Shown here one piece after another: positions 33,796-42,145 of a stretch of DNA of 64,000 bases. Location of the stretch: positions 3,224,001 through 3,288,000 of the forward strand of contig NZ_LT629703.1 of assembly GCF_900103365.1 (NCBI RefSeq), read 5' to 3'. This stretch comes from Afipia sp. GAS231 (GTDB lineage: Bacteria > Pseudomonadota > Alphaproteobacteria > Rhizobiales > Xanthobacteraceae). Each line of letters opens with the position of its first letter. Within the stretch, counting starts at the first letter, position 1. The position numbers were made by a program, and so were the translations under genes. Below the pieces are notes generated by a model. The model worked only from the letters and a program-made list of their open reading frames with translations, made no database searches and was not told the origin of the DNA.

Positions 33796-34196
33796 GGCAA
33801 ACCCGGCTTCGTGTGGCAAAGATCGATCGCGAAAAATCGAATGCCGGCCGCGCGGCACCCGGCGCGGGACCGATGCTGCCCGGTTTCGGTTGCCATCACA
33901 AGCCGCCACAACCCCAGATCCGGGCTATGGTTGCAGCGATATTACGGCCTCAGTGGAAATTCCCCAAGGCGATTCCCAAGGCAATTTATGGGCAATTCAT
34001 GTGGCCATCGCTGTCACAATTGAATTCTTGCTTACCTCTCCCGCTTGCGGGGGAGGTCGACGCGTGCGAAGCGCGCGGCGGGTGGGGGAAGCTCTCGCCA
34101 CACGGGCAGTGTGACTCGCGGAGGCACCCCCACCCCGCCCTAAGAGCGAGCTTCGCTCGTCTCGACCCCCGCAAGCGGGAGAGGGAGACGAAGGAG
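33796..34196. other. Gene-free stretch with a family F repeat
   Basis: The first 240 bases are the upstream region of the ClpP-fold gene and show no gene or repeat; the rest is the family F palindrome at 34034-34188, which ends next to the stop codon of the monooxygenase gene. Confidence 0.5.
34034..34188. repeat. Intergenic palindrome, family F, with nested hairpins
   Basis: Outer arms ACCTCTCCCGCTTGCGGGGG and CCCCCGCAAGCGGGAGAGG. Inserted hairpins are GCGTGCGAAGCGCGC near 34062 and GAGCGAGCTTCGCTCG near 34144. Confidence 0.82.
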
Positions 34197-35981
34197 TCAC
34201 GCCTGCTTCGACAACTGCCCGGCCTCGATCGCCGCTATTTGTGCGGCGATATAGCGGCTGTAGATGCGCGCCTGCGAGAACGCGCCGCCGACGAACCACA
34301 GCCCCGGCTGTGGCGTGCGGGTCCACATGTTGCGAAGCTCCTGGCTGGCGTCGTCAAAGCCCCAGACCCGGCCGACGCGTTGCGCGACGCTCTCGCCGAA
34401 CAGTCGTTGCAACAGATGATCGGGGCCCTTGTAGCCGGTGGCGAGGACGATGAGTTCGCATGTGAGGCGCGTGCCGTCCTTGAAGGCGATGCCATCGGGC
34501 TCATAGCCCGCGATATCGGAAGCCTGCACCAGTTTGATCCTGCCGTCGGCGATCAGTTCAGAAGCGCCGACGTTGAAATAATAGCCGCCGCCGCGGGTGC
34601 GGAATTTCAGCGGCCAGCCGGTGCCACCCTCGCCGAATTCGAGACGAAAACCTGCCCGCTCCAGCCGCGACAGCAGCGGCGCGTCGAGCCGCTTCACCTC
34701 GTCGGTGACGAGCTTGTGCGCGACCTTCATCACCGGCAGCGGCACGCCGGAATTGAGGATGTCACGGACCGCGATCGGCGGGCCGTCGCCGAGATAGGTC
34801 TTGTCGTAGAGCTGCGCCGGCTCGACATTGACCACCATGGTCGGGCTTCGCTGCACCATCGTGACATCAGCGCCCGCGGCCTGCAGCTCCTGACAGATGT
34901 CATGCGCGCTGGTGCCGGTGCCGAACACGGCGACCGGGCGGCCGGACCATTCTTTGCCCGCGGCGAAGCGGCTGGAATGCAGCACGGGCCCTTTGAAGTT
35001 CTCGATGCCGCCGATCGTGGGAATGTTCGGCGTGCCGCTGACGCTGGTCGCGAGCACGATATGCTTCGGTCGCAGCGTGCGCGGCGCGCCGTCGCGGGTC
35101 AGCCGCGCGGTCCAGCGCTGCGATGCCGCGTCATACTCGGCGCCGTCGAAATGGGTGCGGGTCCAGAAGTCGACTTCCAGGATGTCGACATAGCTCTCCA
35201 GCCAGTTGGCGATCTTGTCCTTCGGGATGTAGTCCGGAAAGGTCGACGGGAACGGCAGATGGCGCAGGTGATTGACCGGCGTCTTGTTGTGCAGCTTCAG
35301 CCCGCGATAACGCAGCCGCCAGTTGTCGCCGATGCGCTCTTCGCGGTCGATCACCAGCGCGGACAGGCCGATCCTATTCAGTTCGACCGCGGCCGAGATG
35401 CCGGCATGGCCGCCGCCGACGATCAGTACGTCAGGATCAGAGGTCTCGTAGGCCGCGGAGAGCTGCCGCTGTTCGAGCCAGTCGGGAGCGGCGAAATCGC
35501 GGGTGTGGAACTCTGTGGCGGCGCGCGCACGGGCAGCGCAGAGGGCGTCGAAATCGAGCGAGGTGGAAAAGGTCCAGGCTTTGAAAGTCGGAGCCTTCGC
35601 GGTGCCGTCCGGTTGCCGCACGAGCCGGACCGCGCCATAGCCGGGACCGTTGGCCGTCTCGAACGTGAAGACCGCCTCGATGACATCGCGGCCGGCGACC
35701 ACGGCGTGGCGTGGCGCCAGCGCGGCCGGATCGATCCGGAAATTCTTGGCGTGAACCTCGGTCGCCCGGGCGAGCAGTTCCCTGACCACCACAGCGTTGC
35801 CGCTGAACGTCGCAAAGTACCAGGAGATGCCGAACAGGTTACGCCAGTGGCTGTCGGCCTCGAAAAGTCCCGAAAGCTGAGCCGCCTGGCCGCCCGCGAG
35901 GGCCGCGTTCAGCGCCTCGGCCCAGCGCTGCGTAGTTTCACGGGCGGCGTGCTCGCCCGTTGGGCCCGGTCTGTCCAGCAT
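34197..35981 (-). CDS. Flavin-containing monooxygenase-type NAD(P)/FAD oxidoreductase
   Basis: A 594-residue protein. The N-terminal 150 residues resemble an NTF2/SnoaL-like domain. The FAD site is LIVGGGHAGISAAVELNR (about residue 187), the NADPH site VFGTGTSAHDICQELQAAG (about 350), and the FMO/Baeyer-Villiger fingerprint between them is present as FKGPVLHSSRFAAG. The late ATGYKGPD motif is also typical. It would add one oxygen atom to an organic substrate that is not evident here. Neighbours do not define a pathway. A strong promoter was not seen. Confidence 0.87.
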   Translation of the reverse strand: MLDRPGPTGEHAARETTQRWAEALNAALAGGQAAQLSGLFEADSHWRNLFGISWYFATFSGNAVVVRELLARATEVHAKNFRIDPAALAPRHAVVAGRDVIEAVFTFETANGPGYGAVRLVRQPDGTAKAPTFKAWTFSTSLDFDALCAARARAATEFHTRDFAAPDWLEQRQLSAAYETSDPDVLIVGGGHAGISAAVELNRIGLSALVIDREERIGDNWRLRYRGLKLHNKTPVNHLRHLPFPSTFPDYIPKDKIANWLESYVDILEVDFWTRTHFDGAEYDAASQRWTARLTRDGAPRTLRPKHIVLATSVSGTPNIPTIGGIENFKGPVLHSSRFAAGKEWSGRPVAVFGTGTSAHDICQELQAAGADVTMVQRSPTMVVNVEPAQLYDKTYLGDGPPIAVRDILNSGVPLPVMKVAHKLVTDEVKRLDAPLLSRLERAGFRLEFGEGGTGWPLKFRTRGGGYYFNVGASELIADGRIKLVQASDIAGYEPDGIAFKDGTRLTCELIVLATGYKGPDHLLQRLFGESVAQRVGRVWGFDDASQELRNMWTRTPQPGLWFVGGAFSQARIYSRYIAAQIAAIEAGQLSKQA

Positions 35982-36176
35982 GGCGGTATCTCGCTGATTT
36001 CTCGTTGTTATCCCCCATCAGACCGCAGCTTCCGCCGCCGCACAACACCCCTGATGCCGCTGCAAGCCGGCATGCACCGGGCGCGGGGCGGCTAACGAAT
36101 TTTACCGAACATTCAGCCTTTCCCCATACCGTTGACCGTCAGCCAGAACCGGCTCCCGAAACGCTCAGGACGAGCG

Positions 36177-37301
36177 ATGTTAGAACAATCCATCGCCGAC
36201 GAAGTCGAGGCCGCGATCGCGGCCGGCTCGGCGGAAAAGCATCTCGAAACCATCAGGCGCGTCACGGACCTGTTTCTGTTGTCCGCCGACGGCTACAGCG
36301 GCGAACAGATCGAACTGTTTGGCGACGTCCTCGAACGCCTGGTCAAAACCATCGAGATCCGGGCACTTGCCGACGTCAGCTCCCGCATTGCGCTCGCGGA
36401 AATGAGTTCGCAGCTCGCCTCGGTCAAGCAGGCGCCACCCGCCGTCGTTCGCCGGCTGGCGCGGCACGACGAGATCACCATCGCCGGCCCGGTGCTGACG
36501 GAATCCGCGCGGCTGACGGCCGAGGATCTGGTCGAGCTGGCGCAAACCAAGGGCGAGCAGCATCTGCTCGCGATCTCCGGCCGCTGGTGGCTGACGGAAG
36601 TCGTCACCGACGCGCTATTGGCGCGCCACTATCCCTCCGTCAGCCGGCGCGTCGTCAACAATCCCGGCGCGCGGGTTTCGGCGGAAGGATTTGCCATCGT
36701 GCTGCAGCAGGCCGAAAACGATCCCGAGCTCGCCGTCCAGACCGGCATCCGGATCGACCTGCCTTCCGAACTGCGGCAGAAATTGTTGCACAATGCCACC
36801 GAGGCCGTGCGATCGCGGCTCTTGTCGCGCGCGCCGCCACATCTGTTCGAGGAAATCCGCCGCGCGATCACCGCGGCCTCCGAAGGCGCCGGCCGCGAAA
36901 TGGCCAAGCCGCGCGACTTTGCCGGCGCGCAGCGCTATGTGGCTTCGCTCGACAAAAGTGGCCATCTCAATGAGCCCGCGCTGTTGAGCTTCGCGAAACA
37001 GCGAAAATACGAGGAGACCGTCGCCGCCCTCGCACTGCTGTCGCGGTCGGACCTCGAGGTCATCAGGCCGCTGATGCAGAGCCTGCGCGACGACGGCGTG
37101 CTGATTCCATGCCGGGTCGCCGGACTCGGCTGGGAAACCGTCGCCGCCGTGCTCAACAGCCGCTTTGCGTCCGGCTCGATGGGTCCGCATGAACTCGCGA
37201 TGGCCAAGGACGCGTATGCCAAACTGACGCTGGAGAACGCGCAGCGCATGCTGAGATTCTGGCAGGTGCGCGCGACGGATGCGCCGGTGAAGATGAATTG
37301 A
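36177..37301 (+). CDS. DUF2336 domain-containing protein
   Basis: A 374-residue, mainly helical soluble protein. The DUF2336 region runs from LFLLSADGYSGEQIELFGDVL through TESARLTAEDLVELAQTKG to GRWWLTEVVTDALLARHYPSV. The function of the family is unknown; it is frequent in Rhizobiales. The ATG at 36177 has AGGA 8 bases upstream. It is followed by a family A palindrome and converges on the luciferase-like gene. Confidence 0.85.
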   Translation: MLEQSIADEVEAAIAAGSAEKHLETIRRVTDLFLLSADGYSGEQIELFGDVLERLVKTIEIRALADVSSRIALAEMSSQLASVKQAPPAVVRRLARHDEITIAGPVLTESARLTAEDLVELAQTKGEQHLLAISGRWWLTEVVTDALLARHYPSVSRRVVNNPGARVSAEGFAIVLQQAENDPELAVQTGIRIDLPSELRQKLLHNATEAVRSRLLSRAPPHLFEEIRRAITAASEGAGREMAKPRDFAGAQRYVASLDKSGHLNEPALLSFAKQRKYEETVAALALLSRSDLEVIRPLMQSLRDDGVLIPCRVAGLGWETVAAVLNSRFASGSMGPHELAMAKDAYAKLTLENAQRMLRFWQVRATDAPVKMN

Positions 37302-37307
37302 CAGCTC

Positions 37308-37423
37308 CGTCATTGCGAGGAGCAAAGCGACGAAGCAATCCAGACCTTGTTCGTAGTACTGGATTGCTTCGCGGAGCCTGTCATCGGGCGGGCATTCGCC
37401 CGACCCGTTGGCTCGCAATGACG
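37308..37423. repeat. Intergenic palindrome, family A, with nested hairpin
   Basis: CGTCATTGCGAGGAGCAAAG and GGCTCGCAATGACG as outer arms. Between GCTTCGCG and GGCTCGC about 35 bases are inserted, with a stem TCGGGCG / CGCCCGA (37384-37403). Confidence 0.85.
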
Positions 37424-37427
37424 AGGA

Positions 37428-38528
37428 TCACGCCGCGCGGGTCATATCCGCGTTGAGGTGTTTCAGCCGCGGCATCACTTCCTGCTTCAAGAGCCGCAGC
37501 GAATTGTGCCAGGCTTCCGGTCTGTGCTTGTAGTCGAAGCCGAACACCAGCAGCGTGCCGAAGCCACCGACCTCGTGATAGATCTTCTCGATCTTGTCGG
37601 TCACGGTCGCCGGCGAACCGACGATCCAGTTATGGCGCGCACAATATTCGACGGTGACGTCGCTATCCGGCACGTCGGGTACGTGCTTGAGATAGTCCTT
37701 GAAGCCGAAATGGCCGAGCAAGGGCAGGAAATACTCGCTCATCATCCGGCCCATCATGTCGCCGACCGAAAGCTTCCAGGCCTCTTCATCGGTATCGGCG
37801 ATGAACACCTCGCGCACCAGCCGCCAGTCGCTCCGCTTCGGCTTGCGGCCGGTTTTGGCGGCACCGATCTCGACCGATTCCCAGTGGCTGCCGACATAGG
37901 CCGGGTTGAGGTTGAGGCTCATCGGGATGTAGCCGCGCTCGCCCGCCAGCTTCAGCGTGTCTGATCCCTTGCTCAAGCCGGCGACGCCGATCGGCGGATG
38001 CGGCGGCTGCAGCGGCTTGATGTGCGGTTTGAGGAAATCGAACATCGTGTCCGGCTTGTTCACCGTCCAGAATTTTCCGGTGTAGTTCCACGGGCCATCC
38101 TCGGTCCACATCTTCAGGATGATTTCCAGCGCCTCGCGGGTCATGTCGCGGTTCTGGCCGGACATGCCGTCGACGTTGAACATCGCCCAGTCGCTCGGCA
38201 GACCCGACGCGGCAACGCCGAAATTCAGCCGGCCACCGGAGAGGTGATCGAGCATCGCCACGCGATTGGCGAGTTCCGCCGGGTGATGATAGGGCAGCAA
38301 AAAACCGCCGGGGCCGAGACGGATGTTCTTGGTCTGCAAAAATGCCTGAGCGAGCAGGAGATCGGGCGACGGATGCGGTTCCCAGGGTGCGGTGTGGTGC
38401 TCGCCGATCCAGGCTTCCTGATAGCCGAGTTCATCCAGCCATCGCAGCGTCTGCAGGTCCCAGTCGTGACCCTCTTTCAATCCGCACTCCGGCGGATGGG
38501 ACGGCATCGTGAAATATCCGATCTCCAT
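37428..38528 (-). CDS. LLM class flavin-dependent oxidoreductase
   Basis: A 366-residue bacterial-luciferase-like TIM barrel. It starts MEIGYFTMPSHPP, then EAWIGEHHTAPWEP, the characteristic first His-rich loop, and GGRLNFGVAASGLPSDWAMF. The family uses reduced FMN or F420 for oxidations; the substrate is unknown and no flavin reductase gene is adjacent. GAGGAA lies upstream of the ATG. It converges on the DUF2336 gene. Confidence 0.9.
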   Translation of the reverse strand: MEIGYFTMPSHPPECGLKEGHDWDLQTLRWLDELGYQEAWIGEHHTAPWEPHPSPDLLLAQAFLQTKNIRLGPGGFLLPYHHPAELANRVAMLDHLSGGRLNFGVAASGLPSDWAMFNVDGMSGQNRDMTREALEIILKMWTEDGPWNYTGKFWTVNKPDTMFDFLKPHIKPLQPPHPPIGVAGLSKGSDTLKLAGERGYIPMSLNLNPAYVGSHWESVEIGAAKTGRKPKRSDWRLVREVFIADTDEEAWKLSVGDMMGRMMSEYFLPLLGHFGFKDYLKHVPDVPDSDVTVEYCARHNWIVGSPATVTDKIEKIYHEVGGFGTLLVFGFDYKHRPEAWHNSLRLLKQEVMPRLKHLNADMTRAA

Positions 38529-38681
38529 TGGGGGTTCCTCTCGCTGTTATATTTTCGAAGCGCGTCTGTCGCGCGCAAGCGAGAGCATAGCATCCTCGGC
38601 GTGTGGCCGAGATATGACAAAACAGCCGGGCAGAAGTTTGGAGAAAGGAGTGATGCCGACGATGGCGCGTACTGCAATGCT

Positions 38682-38806
38682 CGTCATGGCCGGGCTTGTC
38701 CCGGGCATCCACGTCTTGAACGCATCGCAGCAAGTAAGACGTGGATGGCCGGGCATAGGCGAGCGGAAGCGACGCCGTCCTACGGACGGCTATGCCCGGC
38801 CATGAC
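38682..38806. repeat. Intergenic palindrome, family B, with nested hairpin
   Basis: Arms CGTCATGGCCGGGCTTGTCC and GCCCGGCCATGAC. The right arm is interrupted by an insert with stem GCCGTCC / GGACGGC (38774-38790) at the same place as the different insert in the 29073 copy. Confidence 0.85.
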
Positions 38807-38816
38807 AGAAACAGCA

Positions 38817-39929
38817 CTACCGCGTTCCGAACGTGGTCGCGCCGAACAAGGCCTTCTGCGTCGAGGGTTGCGAACGCCAGTACTGCGGCGGTACGTCAAC
38901 GGTGCCGCCGAGTTCGGCGGCGGCGTGCCAGCCCCAACGGGGGTCGTAGAGCATGCCGCGCGCCAGCGCGACCATGTCGGCCTTGCCCGACGCCACGATC
39001 TCTTCGGCCTGTCTGGCATCCGTAATCAGCCCGACCGCAATGGTGGCAAGGCCGGTAGCTTCTCGGATCGCCTGCGCGAACGGCACCTGATAGCCGGGGC
39101 CGAGCGGAATTTTCTGCAGCGGCGAGACGCCGCCCGAGGATGCATCGATCCAGTCGGCGCCGCGTTTCTTCAGCTCCTGCGCGAATTCGATGGTCTGCGC
39201 GAGATCCCAGCCGCCCTCGATCCAGTCGGTCGAGGACACCCGAATTCCCATCGGCCTGTCGGCGGGAAACGCCGCGCGTACCGCGTCGAACACTTCGAGC
39301 GGGAAACGCATCCGGTTCTGCAACGAGCCGCCATATTCATCAGTGCGCTGGTTGGCGATCGGCGACAGGAACTGATGCAGCAGATAGCCATGGGCAGAAT
39401 GCAGTTCGATGGCGTCGATGCCGAGCCGTTCGGCGCGCCTGGCGGCCGCCACGAAGGCCTCGCGCACCCGCGCCAATCCCGCGGCGTCGAACGCCAGAGG
39501 CGGCGTCTCGCCTTCCTTGTGCGGAATGGCCGAAGGTCCCTCCGGCCGCCAGCCGCCTTCGGCGACCGGAATCAACTGTCCCCCGTCCCAAGGCGTGTGG
39601 CTCGACGCCTTGCGGCCGGCATGGGCGAGCTGCATCATCACAGCGGCCTTCGAACGCTTGCGGACCGAAGCGAGGATCGGCTTCAGCGCCGCTTCGGTGG
39701 CGTCGTTGTAAAGGCCGAGGCAGCCCGGCGTGATGCGGCCGATCGCCTCGACCGCGGTGGCCTCGATGCAGAAGATCGCGGCCCCGGACAGCGCCAGCGA
39801 GTTGATGTGGGTGAAGTGCCAGTCATTGGCCTCCCCGTCGACGGAGGAATACTGGCACATCGGCGCCACCATGATGCGGTTGGAAAGCGTCAGGCCACGC
39901 AGCTTGATCGGGGAAAACAGGGCGCTCAT
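38817..39929 (-). CDS. Old Yellow Enzyme-family NADH:flavin oxidoreductase (YqjM-like)
   Basis: A 370-residue FMN-dependent TIM-barrel enzyme. The N-terminus LFSPIKLRGLTLSNRIMVAP and PMCQYSS match the class of short OYEs; the centre has IELHSAHGYLLHQFLSP with the two substrate-binding His, followed by NQRTDEYGGSLQNR. It should reduce activated C=C bonds. The ATG at 39929 was chosen because the barrel begins there; 28 extra residues from 40010 would be Arg-rich and not conserved-looking. It is next to a luciferase-like oxidoreductase on the same strand. Confidence 0.9.
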   Translation of the reverse strand: MSALFSPIKLRGLTLSNRIMVAPMCQYSSVDGEANDWHFTHINSLALSGAAIFCIEATAVEAIGRITPGCLGLYNDATEAALKPILASVRKRSKAAVMMQLAHAGRKASSHTPWDGGQLIPVAEGGWRPEGPSAIPHKEGETPPLAFDAAGLARVREAFVAAARRAERLGIDAIELHSAHGYLLHQFLSPIANQRTDEYGGSLQNRMRFPLEVFDAVRAAFPADRPMGIRVSSTDWIEGGWDLAQTIEFAQELKKRGADWIDASSGGVSPLQKIPLGPGYQVPFAQAIREATGLATIAVGLITDARQAEEIVASGKADMVALARGMLYDPRWGWHAAAELGGTVDVPPQYWRSQPSTQKALFGATTFGTR

Positions 39930-40160
39930 GGAGAATATCCGGGCGGGAGGAAAACGGTCGCGTCTTGTGTAGCGATGCGTACCGCCCTCCTCAACCCATC
40001 GCCGCTGCAACCCTCCCCTACGGTTCGAGGCCTACTGCTTGATCCAGCTACTGCTTGATCCCTGCGGCCTGAACAGGCTCGTCAGGACGCAAACAACACG
40101 AAGGACTTGTTCAGCAAAAACTCCGGTTTCATCGCCCGGAGCGTTGCAAGAACCGGTCCG

Positions 40161-40874
40161 CTATTTGTCGAACTTGCCGACCCTGAGATCGACGATGCGA
40201 TAGCGATGGCCCGATATCAGCACGCAATCGGCCTCCGCCGAAAATTCGACCATTGACCTTCCGTCATCGAGCTTCTGCGCCAGCTTTCCGTAGGCGCCGA
40301 GCAGGCGCGTAAAATTCATATTGGAAGTCTGGAACAGATGATGTTCGCGGAGCCGGAAGCGTCGCGTTCCGGTCCATTCGATGGTGGAAACACGGTGGCC
40401 GAAATGCTCGTCCTCGCCGACGTTGCGGCTGGTGACATCTTTGAACAGGCTCGGGCCGGAAATCGGAAGGGCGCGGCCATGCTCGACGGAATAAAGGTTC
40501 AGCTCCAGCACGTGGCGATCACTGCGGTAATTGACGGCGACATGGCGTGAGTCCAGGGCCCACGTGGTACGGTAGGCATTGGGACCGGTATCGAGAATGC
40601 CGTCGGGCCCGATGCCGGGGAGGCGCACGATCCTGCGATGCGCTGGCTCCGCCATTAGCCAGACATGAAAGTTTTCGTTGCCCTCGCCGTCACCATGAGA
40701 GGCGAGCGACATGCGTTTGTTGGGCGCAAGACCATCGCGGATGACGGCATATTCGTCCTTGGCATATTCGTGGCTGTCGGTGGCCCGCGCGGGTGCGGCG
40801 GCGAGCGTGAGGAATGCGGCAAGGAGGGCGAGGATGATGCGGCAGGACGTCATCCGAGTTAGTCGATGTGACAT
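40161..40874 (-). CDS. Exported protein of unknown function
   Basis: A 237-residue protein with a signal peptide (RIILALLAAFLTLAAAPARA, cleavage near residue 31). The mature part is beta-rich with LNLYSVEHGRALPISGPS and WALDSRHVAVNYRSD, which resemble blades of beta-propeller proteins, but the length would allow only a partial propeller. No family was recognised. The start may also be the ATG at 40853. A palindromic repeat lies upstream. Confidence 0.65.
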   Translation of the reverse strand: MSHRLTRMTSCRIILALLAAFLTLAAAPARATDSHEYAKDEYAVIRDGLAPNKRMSLASHGDGEGNENFHVWLMAEPAHRRIVRLPGIGPDGILDTGPNAYRTTWALDSRHVAVNYRSDRHVLELNLYSVEHGRALPISGPSLFKDVTSRNVGEDEHFGHRVSTIEWTGTRRFRLREHHLFQTSNMNFTRLLGAYGKLAQKLDDGRSMVEFSAEADCVLISGHRYRIVDLRVGKFDK

Positions 40875-40894
40875 GGTGCGCGGTTCATCTCAGC

Positions 40895-41070
40895 CGTCGT
40901 CCCCGCCTAGTGCGCAATTGCGCACGGGGCGCGGGGACCCATAACCACAGGGTTTCGTGGTTACGACGAAGTCGTCGGACAGCCTTTTTAGGAGCGATAG
41001 GCCGCGGCGCATGGGTCCCCCGATGTGCGATTGCACATCTGAGCTCGCGCTTCGCTTGGCCGGGACGACA
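40895..41070. repeat. Intergenic palindrome, family C, with two GCAATTGC-type islands
   Basis: CGTCGTCCCCGCC and GGGGACCCAT form the left half, ATGGGTCCCC and CCGGGACGACA the right. The left half holds GTGCGCAATTGCGCAC (40910-40925), the right half a diverged island, ATGTGCGATTGCACAT (41023-41038). Confidence 0.87.
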
Positions 41071-41073
41071 AAG

Positions 41074-42144
41074 TCACTCCACCAGCGTGAACTGCAGCAG
41101 CAGATTGCGCTGGATCATCGAAAAATTGTCGTCGGAGACCAGCGTGAGAACCGTTTCGCCTTCCGGCGTGACGTGGGCGTCGATGCCTTCCATGTTGTCG
41201 ATCTCGTGGCCGAGGTCGGCATTGAAGATCGCAGGCCCGTCGATCACGGCGCCGGGGGCGACCGAAGCGAGTGGAATACGACGGATCCGGATGCCGATGC
41301 CGCCGAGCAGCGAGAATTTTCGCTCCAGCAACAGCAAATCGCCTGACGGCAGCAGCACCGCGTCGCTGATGTCGAAATTGTCGGTGCGGCGGACGGTGAA
41401 CTGGCCTGGTGTCTTGCCGCCGACCATAAACGCGAGGATGTTGCCCTGCGCGTCGAGGCCGCGTTCGGAGATCGCGAGCAGTGTTCCCGCCAGCGCAAAC
41501 CCCTTCGGCACCATCACCAGCGCCTCGAGCCCCTTGTTGAACGGCAGCTTGCGTGCCGTCGGTGGCAGCGGCACCACTTCGCCGGTCGCGCGGGTAAAAC
41601 CCTTGGCAAAATCGAACCGCAGCAGCTGATTGACGCGCTCCAGCCCGACATAGACCATCGACCCGTCGAGCGCGATCGACTCGCTGTCGAACCAGCCGCG
41701 CGAGGTGATCGGCTTGCCGTCGGGGCCGAGCATCGGCGAAGCCTCGACATCGTCGAGCCCGGTCATCTCCCGGCCCTTGTAGACGATGCGGCCGGTAAAC
41801 CAGCTTCCCTTGTCGCTGATGGCGATGAAACGTTCGCCCTTCGCATCCAGCCGCAGGCCGGACAATCCGCCGAAGCCGCGAAACCGCGATGTCAGAATGA
41901 GCCCGCTGCGATATTCCAGCGAACCGAACCGCACATGCGAGCGGTCGCGGGTGTCGAACGACGGCAGCGGCCGCGCATTGACCTCGATCGAGACCGGCGC
42001 CGTGACCGAGAATTCGCCCGGGGTGGCCTGCTTCGGCGGCGGTTGAACCGCGGTCTGCGCCCGCGCGAGGCTGGGTACGGCACTCACCGAAAGCCCCGCC
42101 GCCGAGTATTTCAGGAAGCGGCGGCGGCTGACGAGGTCGCGCAT
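41074..42144 (-). CDS. Esterase-like activity of phytase family protein, Tat-exported
   Basis: A 356-residue protein. The N-terminus SRRRFLKYSAAGLSVSAVP is a twin-arginine signal with the export cut near residue 28. The mature part matches the phytase-like domain: GLSGLRLDAKGERFIAISDKG, SIALDGSMVYVGLERVN, and the closing NMEGIDAHVTPEGETVLTLV. Substrate unknown. The ATG is one base past the cobT stop codon, so it is read from the cob message, which is an odd partner for a periplasmic enzyme. Confidence 0.85.
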   Translation of the reverse strand: MRDLVSRRRFLKYSAAGLSVSAVPSLARAQTAVQPPPKQATPGEFSVTAPVSIEVNARPLPSFDTRDRSHVRFGSLEYRSGLILTSRFRGFGGLSGLRLDAKGERFIAISDKGSWFTGRIVYKGREMTGLDDVEASPMLGPDGKPITSRGWFDSESIALDGSMVYVGLERVNQLLRFDFAKGFTRATGEVVPLPPTARKLPFNKGLEALVMVPKGFALAGTLLAISERGLDAQGNILAFMVGGKTPGQFTVRRTDNFDISDAVLLPSGDLLLLERKFSLLGGIGIRIRRIPLASVAPGAVIDGPAIFNADLGHEIDNMEGIDAHVTPEGETVLTLVSDDNFSMIQRNLLLQFTLVE

Positions 42145-42145
42145 C

